DNA of 64,000 nucleotides from a virus. Every line of letters begins with the position of its first letter. Within the stretch, counting starts at the first letter, position 1. The notes below the pieces were generated by a model. It saw only the letters and a list, made by a program, of their open reading frames with translations. It did no database searches and was not told the origin of the DNA. The position numbers and the translations under genes are program-made. Below, piece after piece: positions 31,834 to 38,770 of the stretch. The stretch covers positions 1 to 64,000 of the IMG/VR virus record IMGVR_UViG_3300042879_006196; one strand, given 5' to 3'.

Positions 31834-32003
31834 TTAATACAGATTGTGTGGAATTGAGCCATCACGCGCTGGATCAAGTGAGCAACAATACGCGGTATCA
31901 GCTGGAGTGGAAGGTATGGGCTCATGTGGATCATGCGGTAAAACAGATTGGTTTGCCGTTTAAGGTAAAGTTGCAGGTATGGAATAAGGTGATAAATGAT
32001 TAA
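31830..32003 (+). CDS. Array 3 unit 23
   Basis: 57 aa, MINTDCVELSHHAL start, ends VIND. Confidence 0.72.
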   Translation: MINTDCVELSHHALDQVSNNTRYQLEWKVWAHVDHAVKQIGLPFKVKLQVWNKVIND

Positions 32004-32193
32004 TACAGATTGTGTAAGGAATAAGATGAAGCAGAAGCACTTGGATTTTAGACATCAAACGCAAAAGTATGTATGGGCTAACTTTATATTAGGGCTTGAG
32101 TATCGTGTGAGACTTAATGTCTGTAGTAAGCTTACGAGTCAGATATATTATCAGGTGAGTGTATATATTTATAATAAGGTGTATGATGATTAA
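31996..32193 (+). CDS. Array 3 unit 24
   Basis: 65 aa, MINTDCVRNKMKQ start, tetrads lost; ends VYDD. Confidence 0.72.
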   Translation: MINTDCVRNKMKQKHLDFRHQTQKYVWANFILGLEYRVRLNVCSKLTSQIYYQVSVYIYNKVYDD

Positions 32194-32350
32194 TACAGAT
32201 TGTGTGCAGATAAATGATGATGAATATCAGGTAAAAAGTCAGAAGTATAAACATATATCTAATGAGATGTATCTTGAGGTGTGGTATGAGATGTCTCAAA
32301 AAGTATTATATTTTTCTGTGCGTGAGTTGTGCATTAAGGTGTTTAGATGA
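32186..32350 (+). CDS. Array 3 unit 25
   Basis: 54 aa, MINTDCVQINDDEYQV start, ends IKVFR. Confidence 0.72.
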   Translation: MINTDCVQINDDEYQVKSQKYKHISNEMYLEVWYEMSQKVLYFSVRELCIKVFR

Positions 32351-32499
32351 TTAAAATAGATTGTGTGGAGATTAAGGTTCAACATCACATTTGTCTTGTG
32401 CACATTCATGTTTCTAATCAGGCTTATCAGGTGTGGGACAAGAATTGTAAAGGAGTGTGTTTTCCAAGGCGTCAGTTGTGGTTTGAGGTGTTTAGATGA
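32347..32499 (+). CDS. Array 3 unit 26
   Basis: 50 aa, MIKIDCVEIKVQHH start, ends FEVFR. Confidence 0.7.
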   Translation: MIKIDCVEIKVQHHICLVHIHVSNQAYQVWDKNCKGVCFPRRQLWFEVFR

Positions 32500-32669
32500 T
32501 TAAAACAAATTGTGTGGAGATTAAGGTTCAAGATCAGATTTGGTTTGTGGATCATTATTTGTCCAATGAAATGTGGTGTCAGGCTTTGAACAATACAGTG
32601 CTTTGGGCAATTCCTAATGTGGTAATTTATAATGTGCGCGATAAAGCTTGGATCAAGGTGTTTAGATGA
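32496..32669 (+). CDS. Array 3 unit 27
   Basis: 57 aa, MIKTNCVEIKVQDQIW start, ends IKVFR. Confidence 0.7.
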   Translation: MIKTNCVEIKVQDQIWFVDHYLSNEMWCQALNNTVLWAIPNVVIYNVRDKAWIKVFR

Positions 32670-32824
32670 TTAACACAGATTGTGTGAGAGTGGACAGTCT
32701 TGAAATAAAGCATGAAGTTGTTTTTGAGATGAGGAATAAAGTGTGGAATCAAATATATTATCATGTGTCTTGTAAGGTTTGGAGGCTGGTAAAGCTTCAG
32801 GTGTTTGGGTGTTCAGATGATTAA
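32666..32824 (+). CDS. Array 3 unit 28
   Basis: 52 aa, MINTDCVRVDSLEIKH start; ends GCSDD. Confidence 0.7.
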   Translation: MINTDCVRVDSLEIKHEVVFEMRNKVWNQIYYHVSCKVWRLVKLQVFGCSDD

Positions 32825-32975
32825 TACAGATCGTGTGGATTTGAAAAATCATGATAATCTACATTATCATCTTACTAATTCACCAAGATGGTATGTGTGG
32901 GATCAAATTAATCTTCAAGTGAGGAATCATGTTTCTAAGGTAAGGTTTAAGTTGTGGGATGAGATGTTAAAATGA
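32817..32975 (+). CDS. Array 3 unit 29
   Basis: 52 aa, MINTDRVDLKNHDN start (Cys changed to Arg), ends DEMLK. Confidence 0.7.
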   Translation: MINTDRVDLKNHDNLHYHLTNSPRWYVWDQINLQVRNHVSKVRFKLWDEMLK

Positions 32976-33178
32976 TTAATACAGACTGTGTGAATATAAG
33001 GAATGGTGAAAAAATCCAAATGGATTTGCAGAACCATGTGGATATAGTTGATATCCATTCTGTTCGAAATTCTATTTATTATCAAGTAAGAAGATTAAGT
33101 AATGTAACTTTGATAAGATATAAATTACAAAAGATTTTTTTTGATTATTTGTCTTATGATTTATGTGGGATATTGTGA
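32972..33178 (+). CDS. Array 3 unit 30 (last)
   Basis: 68 aa, MINTDCVNIRNGEK start, no tetrad repeats; ends LCGIL just before the iterons. Confidence 0.7.
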   Translation: MINTDCVNIRNGEKIQMDLQNHVDIVDIHSVRNSIYYQVRRLSNVTLIRYKLQKIFFDYLSYDLCGIL

Positions 33179-33184
33179 AAAAAA

Positions 33185-33350
33185 GTGGGAATCAGATTGT
33201 GTTAGATTGTGGTAAATTTATGGATAAAAAGTGGGAATTAGATTGTGTTAGATTGTGGTAAATTTATGGATAAAAAGTGGGAATTAGATTGTGTTAGATT
33301 GTGGTAAATTTATGGATAAAAAGTGGGAATTAGATTGTGTTAGATTGTGT
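33185..33350 (+). repeat. 46-bp iterons, about 3.6 copies
   Basis: Repeat starts at 33185, 33231, 33277 and 33323. Each contains AGATTGTGTTAGATTGTGGT and TTTATGGATAA, one base from a DnaA-box core (TGTGGATAA). Placed at the end of array 3, next to AT-rich and GC hairpin DNA; candidate replication origin or partition site. Confidence 0.9.
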
Positions 33351-33638
33351 TTTTATCGTTGCTCCTGCACACTCACCCCTCACACAATCTGAATTACTAT
33401 ATGAAGCCGATACACAATCTGAGTAATACTGGGGGTCATGGCTCCACAGACGTGCGGTTAAAAACTAAAATCAGATTGTGTATTTACGATCTGAATCAGA
33501 TTGTGTGTTTAGTTTTCGAGCAAATTTTTTTTCGAGCAAATGCCCGCATTAACGGGCGGGCAAATTTTTCGAGGAAATGCCCGCATTCGCGGGCGGGCAA
33601 AAATAAAAAAAAATCTGAAACTTTTCGAGATTGTGTAT
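33351..33638. other. Non-coding segment with 10-mers and GC hairpins
   Basis: Four CAGATTGTGT/ACACAATCTG copies between 33383 and 33500, then two similar hairpins at 33541-33562 and 33578-33599. The second is GCCCGC/GCGGGC with loop ATTC, followed by A-runs. Open frames here are not convincing genes. Confidence 0.65.
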
Positions 33639-33646
33639 CGTATAAT
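33639..33646 (+). promoter_or_regulatory. Class B promoter (CGTATAAT)
   Basis: TATAAT 33641-33646; predicted start near 33653, at the head of a noncoding structured segment. Confidence 0.6.
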
Positions 33647-33649
33647 AAT

Positions 33650-33943
33650 ATGGAGGTTAAGCTTTTTCACTCTTCTGAACTTTGCTACGAGTAAATGTGC
33701 ACTGCAAGAAAGAAGTGTAGGAAGAATAAGTTTACCTTCTCCGCATCATCTACCAAGTTGTAGAAGGAGCTAGTAACTGCCTTAGGTTTAGGTCGTTGCT
33801 TTTAAGACACAGGTCTAATAGAACAGACACCATCTGCGGGTGGGGAAGTGAGGGGCAGAACCTTGCGTGTCATATACAATAAAATCAATGTGAGTTAATC
33901 GCCACGTTGAAAGTTGGAAGGGGGGTTGATTACCCCCTTTTTT
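33650..33943 (+). ncRNA. Probable structured RNA, about 290 nt
   Basis: Promoter at the 5' end, intrinsic terminator at the 3' end (GGGGGT/ACCCCC with T6, 33921-33943). Hairpins between include CACT/AGTG near 33698 and a nested CTAC/GTAG helix near 33750. Only a 13-codon ORF opens it. I do not recognise a family. Confidence 0.5.
33921..33943 (+). terminator. Intrinsic terminator
   Basis: GGGGGT-TGATT-ACCCCC stem then six T. Confidence 0.9.
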
Positions 33944-33946
33944 ATT

Positions 33947-34225
33947 ATGAACGATTTCGAGGCTATTGACAGTATAGATTTTAATCACTCTTTTGAGATT
34001 TGGGAAGAGGGTGTGACTTTTTTGTTACCTGGTGATCACATGTTATTTGTAAAGCATGAGGAGCTAGATTATCTCAATGGAAATTCAGATTGTGTTTCAA
34101 AGATTGTTGATTCAGAAAATTTAAATTTCTTTATGGAATTGTTTGCGAAGGCATTTGAGGTTCGTGAGCAGAAGAGGAAAATTTTTCGAGCGAATTTGAG
34201 GCTAATCACACAATCTGGAAAGTAG
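33947..34225 (+). CDS. Hypothetical acidic protein, 92 aa
   Basis: Start at 33947, only 3 nt past the terminator T-run. Not recognised; acidic first half, basic tail (EQKRKIFRANLR). Two CAGATTGTGT-type 10-mers fall inside the coding part (NSDCVSK and LITQSGK). Confidence 0.55.
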   Translation: MNDFEAIDSIDFNHSFEIWEEGVTFLLPGDHMLFVKHEELDYLNGNSDCVSKIVDSENLNFFMELFAKAFEVREQKRKIFRANLRLITQSGK

Positions 34226-34226
34226 G

Positions 34227-34259
34227 TTTTTTCCAGGTTTAACACAATCTGATTATAAT
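34227..34259 (+). promoter_or_regulatory. Class A promoter
   Basis: TTTTTTCCAGGTTTAACACA, TATAAT 34254-34259, 4 nt before ATG 34264. Confidence 0.88.
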
Positions 34260-34263
34260 AGTC

Positions 34264-34542
34264 ATGGCTGATGTTGAATCATACAAAGTTGTGAAGGATT
34301 TCGAGGGCAATGGTTTTCGAGTATCTAAGGGTGTGATCATGCGCAACACTTTTATTGATTCTGGATCAGATTGTGTATCAGTGGTTGGTTCTTCAGTATT
34401 TGTAAACATTCCAAAAGATTGTTTAGAGAAAATCGAAGAGAAGAAATTCGAGAAAAAAATTCGAAAAAAGAAAAAAGAATCAGTGGTGCAATCAAGTTCT
34501 GCAAGAATTTCGAGCAGACCAGACTTATTGAAGAAAGAATGA
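34264..34542 (+). CDS. Hypothetical protein with Lys/Glu-rich tail
   Basis: 92 aa. Beta-like N-terminal half with VVGSSVFVNIPKDCLEKI, then a highly charged KKFEKKIRKKKKESV segment. Could bind nucleic acid through the tail; no family seen. Confidence 0.65.
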   Translation: MADVESYKVVKDFEGNGFRVSKGVIMRNTFIDSGSDCVSVVGSSVFVNIPKDCLEKIEEKKFEKKIRKKKKESVVQSSSARISSRPDLLKKE

Positions 34543-34564
34543 AACAATTTGCTTTCAAATTTCG

Positions 34565-34570
34565 TATATT
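34565..34570 (+). promoter_or_regulatory. Class B-like promoter (CGTATATT)
   Basis: TATATT preceded by CG, 3 nt before an in-frame GTG at 34574 that would extend the KTSC-like protein by 23 residues. Confidence 0.4.
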
Positions 34571-34591
34571 AAAGTGAAGAACAAAATCTGG

Positions 34592-34624
34592 TTTTTTCCA
34601 GGTTTAACAAAAACCAAATATAAT
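34592..34624 (+). promoter_or_regulatory. Class A promoter, leadered
   Basis: TTTTTTCCAGGTTTAACA, TATAAT 34619-34624; ATG 34643 is 18 nt on, after AGTAAAGAAAAC. Confidence 0.8.
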
Positions 34625-34642
34625 CAAAGTAAAGAAAACACT

Positions 34643-35104
34643 ATGAGTAGTAAAACAAAACAAACTAACAGTGGCGCAACTGCCACCAATCGTCAAACTA
34701 TGGTCTACGCTCGCGATTCTCGCGGTAGATTCGCAAGTCCAAGTGCAGTGGTAAAGAGCAGCAATAAGAAGAAGGCAACTTCCTCTACTACATCTACTAC
34801 TAGCATTGTGCGAGACAGCAAGGGTCGGTTTTCGAGCAATCGAAATCAATCTGTACCTTCGAAGGCATCTAATGCTAAGAATGGTGGTCTTCCTACATCA
34901 AGTTTCATTAAGACAATCAATATTAATGAAGACAACACTGTTGAAGTGGTCATGACAAAAAATCCTAAGACTGTGTATAAGTATAAGCCCACTTTGAAGG
35001 GATTGTCAAGTCTTCGTTCGACATTGAAGCGTGGCGAAAGCCTTGGCGGTGCTTACAACAAGCACTTGCGTGGTCGAGAGATTTCTCGCACCATCTTCCG
35101 ATAA
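34643..35104 (+). CDS. KTSC-domain-like basic protein
   Basis: 153 aa from ATG 34643. Two RDSRGRF/RDSKGRF motifs (about residues 25 and 60) in a Ser/Thr/Lys-rich, probably disordered N-terminal half. The C-terminus (TVYKYKPTLKGL, RGESLGGAYNKHLRGRE) fits the KTSC fold. Likely nucleic-acid binding (inference). An alternative GTG start at 34574 would read through the class A promoter. Confidence 0.7.
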   Translation: MSSKTKQTNSGATATNRQTMVYARDSRGRFASPSAVVKSSNKKKATSSTTSTTSIVRDSKGRFSSNRNQSVPSKASNAKNGGLPTSSFIKTININEDNTVEVVMTKNPKTVYKYKPTLKGLSSLRSTLKRGESLGGAYNKHLRGREISRTIFR

Positions 35105-35212
35105 GATTTTCGAGCTCAGCTCGAAATAAGTTGAGAATAGAGTAAGAGGAGAACTCTTAACAAGGATCATCGGTTGTAATATTTGTTCCTCCTTGAACAC
35201 TCAACAAAACGT
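35105..35212 (+). ncRNA. Structured repeat RNA, copy 1
   Basis: 108 nt, repeated at 35361 with two differences. Hairpin TTCGAGC/GCTCGAA, closing stem TTGAG/CTCAA, hairpin AGAG/CTCT and helix CAAGGA/TCCTTG. The unit contains CCTCCTT, the anti-Shine-Dalgarno core, after TTGTT. Confidence 0.55.
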
Positions 35213-35360
35213 TCTATCTCGAATCGTTCAGCAATGAGCTTCGGAAACATCTCTTCCCAGTAATGGTTAGGAAGTAATAAGAGTAAAGAAACAGTGCAGA
35301 CCCCGTTTGAAATAACAACGTAATTGCACCCTGGTACAAGTCCTACCACCGAAGATAGAA
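35213..35360. other. Spacer between structured repeats
   Basis: 148 bp, no gene; moderately GC, may belong to the same RNA as the two flanking repeats. Confidence 0.5.
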
Positions 35361-35468
35361 GATTTTCGAGCTCAGCTCGAAATAAGTTGAGAATAGAGTA
35401 AGAGGAGAGCTCTTAACAAGGATCATCGGTTGTAATATTTGTTCCTCCTTGAAGACTCAACAAAACGT
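35361..35468 (+). ncRNA. Structured repeat RNA, copy 2
   Basis: 108 nt, 106 identical to copy 1. Both substitutions fall at helix edges and leave the stems intact. Followed by further structured sequence and a terminator at 35559. Confidence 0.55.
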
Positions 35469-35558
35469 CATACACTCTGTGTCAGTGCCAGGTGTTAAGC
35501 TTTAGCCTGGTTTAAACCAAATAAAGTGGTGCTGTGTGTTTATTGATTAGTATATAAA

Positions 35559-35583
35559 AGCCTCGGATTTCGAGGCTTTTTCT
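35559..35583 (+). terminator. Intrinsic terminator
   Basis: AGCCTCG/CGAGGCT stem followed by a T-run; ends the repeat-RNA region just before the gene at 35588. Confidence 0.85.
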
Positions 35584-35587
35584 ATTT

Positions 35588-35926
35588 ATGAGAATGAAAA
35601 ATTTATCGAATAAAGAATTGAATAGATTGTTAATGAACAAAAAAGATGAAAATTTATTTCTAAAAAGAAATATTGATCACAGCATTAATCAAATTAGAGA
35701 ATTGAGTGAAGCATCCTCAAATCATTTGAGAGAAATTACTAGTTTGCAAAAAAACATACACAATCTCACCACAGACAAAGAAACTATTGAGGAGAAAAAT
35801 GAAAGCATTGAAAATGAGATTGAGGAAATCGAGGCTGAAATTGATATGAGAGATAGGGAAGGCATTGTGATCAATAGTTATGCAGAGCTAGAGGAAGCTG
35901 GTCAGATGGTGTTTGAAGTTTATTGA
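35588..35926 (+). CDS. Coiled-coil protein, 112 aa
   Basis: Residues about 5-95 form a continuous charged coiled coil (KELNRLLMNKKDEN, EEKNESIENEIEEIEAEID). No catalytic motif. Unknown role. No class A promoter; transcription may come through the TATATAAAAG upstream of the terminator. Confidence 0.65.
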   Translation: MRMKNLSNKELNRLLMNKKDENLFLKRNIDHSINQIRELSEASSNHLREITSLQKNIHNLTTDKETIEEKNESIENEIEEIEAEIDMRDREGIVINSYAELEEAGQMVFEVY

Positions 35927-35981
35927 TCAGATTGTGTTTTGGATGAAATTTCGAGTAAATTAGATACGTAGAAGATTGTGT

Positions 35982-36389
35982 ATGAAAATTATTTTCAAAG
36001 AAAATGATAATGGATTGATGTGTTTATTTGACACACGATCTGAAAAGTTTTTTCCCCAAACTGTAGTGGGATGTTGTGTTAGAGACATTGATTCCCCTAA
36101 TGCAAAAGACCTTTTAGATTTAGCAAATCAGATTGCTAGAAAGCCTTTCAAAAATATTTTAGAGTTAGCGCAAAGTATGGTATATCAAGACAATGGATAT
36201 CTTGAGTGTTTATTTGCCAAAGCTTATGTTCAGATTAATCCAGATTTGAAAGAAAAGGTATTAGAGAAATTAAACAAGCCGAAGGTCAATAAGAAGATGG
36301 AGATCAAAGGGAAGAAGGTTAGGAAGCCAAAAGCTGCAATTGAATTTTCGGGTACCAGGAAAAGGGGCAGACCAAAGAAGATTGTGTAA
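35982..36389 (+). CDS. Protein with AT-hook-like C-terminus
   Basis: 135 aa from ATG 35982 (an upstream TTG at 35976 is less likely). Globular first 90 residues, then a very basic tail ending KRGRPKKIV, a classic AT-hook (RGRP). Probable minor-groove DNA binding. The final codons overlap AGATTGTGT. Confidence 0.7.
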   Translation: MKIIFKENDNGLMCLFDTRSEKFFPQTVVGCCVRDIDSPNAKDLLDLANQIARKPFKNILELAQSMVYQDNGYLECLFAKAYVQINPDLKEKVLEKLNKPKVNKKMEIKGKKVRKPKAAIEFSGTRKRGRPKKIV

Positions 36390-36398
36390 AAAGCGCGG

Positions 36399-36430
36399 TT
36401 TTTCCAGCTTTAACAAATTTCGAATATATT
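36399..36430 (+). promoter_or_regulatory. Class A promoter before a GTG start
   Basis: TTTTTCCAGCTTTAACA, TATATT 36425-36430, 4 nt before GTG 36435. Confidence 0.8.
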
Positions 36431-36434
36431 GATT

Positions 36435-36644
36435 GTGAAAATATTAAAATTAGCAACAGGCATAATTATATTATCAACAATCATTATGATGATAATGAAA
36501 TTATGCGGGGTAAATATTAGTTGGGATGTAGTCTTTTCTCCAATTGCTTTTACCTTATTCACCCTCACAGGTTTTGCATGGTTAGTGGTGATATCACTCT
36601 TCCTTCTTGTTGTGAGTGATTCTGGTTCAAGGAGCAAGAAATAA
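36435..36644 (+). CDS. Two-helix membrane protein (GTG start)
   Basis: 69 aa. GTG at the canonical distance from the promoter is taken as start. Helices TGIIILSTIIMMIMKL and FTLFTLTGFAWLVVISLFLL (described separately); ends in a basic GSRSKK. Overlaps the next gene by TAATG. Confidence 0.65.
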   Translation: MKILKLATGIIILSTIIMMIMKLCGVNISWDVVFSPIAFTLFTLTGFAWLVVISLFLLVVSDSGSRSKK

Positions 36645-37213
36645 TGACAGAAATAATCTTTAATAGAAGTTACATTGAAACACTTTATAGTGCTAACTAT
36701 TTCGGTAGTACTACAGACTATAGCGAAGAGGAAATCGAGCGAAATAAAGAGCGATGGATTGAAGAAATGAAATTGCTTGGCTGGAACCTTGGAGACACAA
36801 TCTTTCTTGAGTATGACTATGTATCCAAAGATATATTAAATGATGAATCTGATGAAGATGAAATTGACAAAGAAGATGAATTTGAAAAGGCTTGTGAGAA
36901 GGCATTAGAAAAAATATCTAGACCTGATGAATCTGAAGAATTTCAATATGAAGAGGGGGTGCCTTACACAGGCGACGAAATCCATTTCACAAATGGAACT
37001 ATCTGGTCATTGCTATTATTTTCTGATTTGTATCCATTATTAACAATGGAAGGCGGCGAAAAAGAGGTGATTCTTATACCTATGTCTTTTGAGCAAATGA
37101 GAGAACAAGGTTTTGTTAAAGATTATTATTTTTTGAATGATGTAGAAGGAGTGCTTAAAGATGCTTTGAAGGGTGGGGCTAAGATTGTGAGAGGAGTGGG
37201 AGTAGCAAAATGA
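36644..37213 (+). CDS. Hypothetical acidic protein, 189 aa
   Basis: Not recognised. A strongly acidic middle (DESDEDEIDKEDEFEKA near residue 70) divides an N-terminal helical part (YSEEEIERNKERWIEEM) from a C-terminal domain. Part of a three-gene overlapping unit 36435-37422. Confidence 0.65.
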   Translation: MTEIIFNRSYIETLYSANYFGSTTDYSEEEIERNKERWIEEMKLLGWNLGDTIFLEYDYVSKDILNDESDEDEIDKEDEFEKACEKALEKISRPDESEEFQYEEGVPYTGDEIHFTNGTIWSLLLFSDLYPLLTMEGGEKEVILIPMSFEQMREQGFVKDYYFLNDVEGVLKDALKGGAKIVRGVGVAK

Positions 37214-37422
37214 CCACTGAGAAAATGCTTGAGAAAATCGAGGCTAAAAATGACTTCTCAGATTGTGTGTTATTGGTGGGTTCTTTTGCTTCTTTGAAAT
37301 TTAATTTGGCATGTGTTGGAGATCAAGTGTGGGGTACTGGTCCTCGCGGCGATGAAATTGATACCACACGATCTGAGATGATGTCTGATTATGAGGGGTG
37401 CGCTTGGATTTTCCAGGTTTAA
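37210..37422 (+). CDS. Small protein, paralogue of 38771
   Basis: 70 aa. Shares TTEKMLEKIE..(D/N)..DCV, LACVGDQVWGTGPRGDEI and the DYEGCAW end with the gene at 38771. The last residues (IFQV) come from the next promoter. Function unknown. Confidence 0.65.
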   Translation: MTTEKMLEKIEAKNDFSDCVLLVGSFASLKFNLACVGDQVWGTGPRGDEIDTTRSEMMSDYEGCAWIFQV

Positions 37423-37439
37423 CAGATTGTGTGTATATT
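37409..37439 (+). promoter_or_regulatory. Class A promoter
   Basis: TTTTCCAGGTTTAACAGATTG, with the -10 TATATT 37434-37439; overlaps the upstream stop codon. Confidence 0.75.
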
Positions 37440-37444
37440 AAATG

Positions 37445-38089
37445 ATGAAATATCTTGTTACTTTGAGCAAATACGACCCCAAAACTGAATCATGTCCCAG
37501 TTTAACAGAAATTCGTAATCATTTGGAGAAGATTTCTTGTCTTCCATATCTGATTGAAAACCAAACACACAATCTGGAAGGATACAAATACAGAATTAGT
37601 GTTCATGATGATTACACATTCGAGTGTGAAATCATGGATGGTGATTCTAAGATTCTTGGATATGTGAATGCAAATTTCGAGGTAGATGATGTTGAAAAAT
37701 ATTACATGGAGAAAATTATCAATGACAGTGATTATGTAGTCAAGACTATTCAAGATTTTGTTCATTATGTTCTTACGGATGACAACAGAGGTGAACGCTT
37801 GAAAATCGAGGTTCATACAATGGGATGGCTTGACCTCAGTTATTATGACACACTTCATAAGCACAGATTTGTTTTTGTAACACAAAATGCATCTAAAGAA
37901 GATTGTGTGGAAAAGCTTTATTCAAAAGCTTTTGATAAAGCTTGGGAACTTGAGATGAATCATAATTGTAATCGCACATGGGATTGTCATGGTTCTCTCA
38001 AGCATCAATTAGAAAATTGTTCTTTCATGATGGATGATAGCCAGATTGATTATTTCAAGAATAGATTGCAGATTTTAATGAATGCTTAA
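37445..38089 (+). CDS. Hypothetical protein, 214 aa
   Basis: ATG 37445 fits promoter spacing better than ATG 37442. Not recognised. Contains THNLEGYKYRISVHDDY near residue 40 and a C-terminal HNCNRTWDCHGSLKHQLENC stretch (Cys/His-rich, possible metal site). A GGGCGAA hairpin terminator follows at 38095. Confidence 0.68.
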   Translation: MKYLVTLSKYDPKTESCPSLTEIRNHLEKISCLPYLIENQTHNLEGYKYRISVHDDYTFECEIMDGDSKILGYVNANFEVDDVEKYYMEKIINDSDYVVKTIQDFVHYVLTDDNRGERLKIEVHTMGWLDLSYYDTLHKHRFVFVTQNASKEDCVEKLYSKAFDKAWELEMNHNCNRTWDCHGSLKHQLENCSFMMDDSQIDYFKNRLQILMNA

Positions 38090-38094
38090 TCATA

Positions 38095-38127
38095 TCGGGC
38101 GAAAATTCGCCCGATTTTTCGTATATT
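38095..38127 (+). promoter_or_regulatory. Terminator plus class B promoter
   Basis: ATCGGGCGAA/TTCGCCCGAT hairpin, T-run, then CGTATATT (TATATT 38122-38127) before ATG 38130/38133. Confidence 0.7.
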
Positions 38128-38129
38128 AA

Positions 38130-38507
38130 ATGATGAGATACAGAATAACAGTGACAGGAAATGCATACGTGGCAAATACTATAGAAGTGGATGCTGAATC
38201 AGAAGATGAAGCGGTGGAAAAATGGTATAATTCCAAAAGTGACTGGGAAGTTATTCAAGTTGATGACATGGACTTTGAAGTAGAAGTGCTCAACGATATA
38301 AAAAAATACCAAGTAAAAATAAATGGTTGGACTCCCATAACACATTTAGTAGAGGTGGATGCCAAATCAGAAGAAGAAGCAATCCAAGAAGTGAAAAATC
38401 GAGAGATTAAAAATCGAAATGGTAATAGATATATAGAATCTATCAATGAGGTGGGTGGCGTGGATTTTATTTTAATTGCTAATGAGCAGATTGAAGTAGT
38501 TTCTTAG
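38130..38507 (+). CDS. Tandem DpnD/PcfM-like protein
   Basis: 125 aa made of two copies of the DpnD-like motif: ITVTGNAYVANTIEVDAESEDEA (in parts, residues 5-28) and VKINGWTPITHLVEVDAKSEEEA (residues about 67-90). An internal duplication of the single-motif proteins at 1 and 48429. Confidence 0.72.
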   Translation: MMRYRITVTGNAYVANTIEVDAESEDEAVEKWYNSKSDWEVIQVDDMDFEVEVLNDIKKYQVKINGWTPITHLVEVDAKSEEEAIQEVKNREIKNRNGNRYIESINEVGGVDFILIANEQIEVVS

Positions 38508-38511
38508 ATTG

Positions 38512-38544
38512 TGTTTTCCAGGTTTAACACAATCTGATTATAAT
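38512..38544 (+). promoter_or_regulatory. Class A promoter within an inverted repeat
   Basis: AGATTGTGTT and AACACAATCT flank TTCCAGGTTT; TATAAT 38539-38544, 4 nt before ATG 38549. Confidence 0.88.
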
Positions 38545-38548
38545 AGAT

Positions 38549-38704
38549 ATGACAGTACAAGAATTAATTGAAAAGTTACAAGAAGTTGAAGATAAAAGCA
38601 GAATTTGCTTAGTTGAAGACTCTGATGAGAATTTATGGGAAATTAAACCTGGTGGTATTTACCATTGGTTTTACGAAGGATCGAATGCAATCGTGTTCAG
38701 CTAA
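38549..38704 (+). CDS. MTVQELIEKLQ-family small protein
   Basis: 51 aa, MTVQELIEKLQEVEDKS then CLVEDSDENLWEI. Family member of 995, 58159, 58729 and 59712. Leaderless. Confidence 0.7.
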   Translation: MTVQELIEKLQEVEDKSRICLVEDSDENLWEIKPGGIYHWFYEGSNAIVFS

Positions 38705-38711
38705 TATTCCC

Positions 38712-38766
38712 CGACATGTGGCTGTCAGATTGTGTTTTTCCAGATTTAACACAATCTGATTATAAT
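38712..38766 (+). promoter_or_regulatory. Hairpin plus class A promoter
   Basis: GACATGTGGCTGTC hairpin at 38713-38726, CAGATTGTGT, TATAAT 38761-38766, 4 nt before ATG 38771; upstream copy at 1201. Confidence 0.88.
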
Positions 38767-38770
38767 AGAT

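Larger units (their letters stand above)
27969..33178 (+). repeat. MINTDCV mini-gene array 3 (30 units)
   Basis: As arrays 1 and 2, but more degenerate toward the 3' end: after about 31.7 kb the tetrad repeat fades while MINTDCV and the overlaps persist. Includes one frameshifted unit (28630), one internal fusion (31253) and two units that read through the next start (28133, 28303). Confidence 0.9.

Noticed and set aside
14479-33178. CRISPR array
   Set aside because: The repeated element is a coding start of variable context, unit lengths vary widely, there are no constant-length spacers and no cas genes.
14479-33178. Diversity-generating retroelement
   Set aside because: No reverse transcriptase, template repeat or adenine-specific variation is visible.
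33185-33350. Iterons as part of the MINTDCV array
   Set aside because: They share AGATTGTGT but have a fixed 46-bp period, stop codons and no MINT start.
33347-33773. Two overlapping + strand ORFs across the GC hairpins and the putative RNA
   Set aside because: They run through inverted repeats, a promoter and low-complexity sequence, with no start context.
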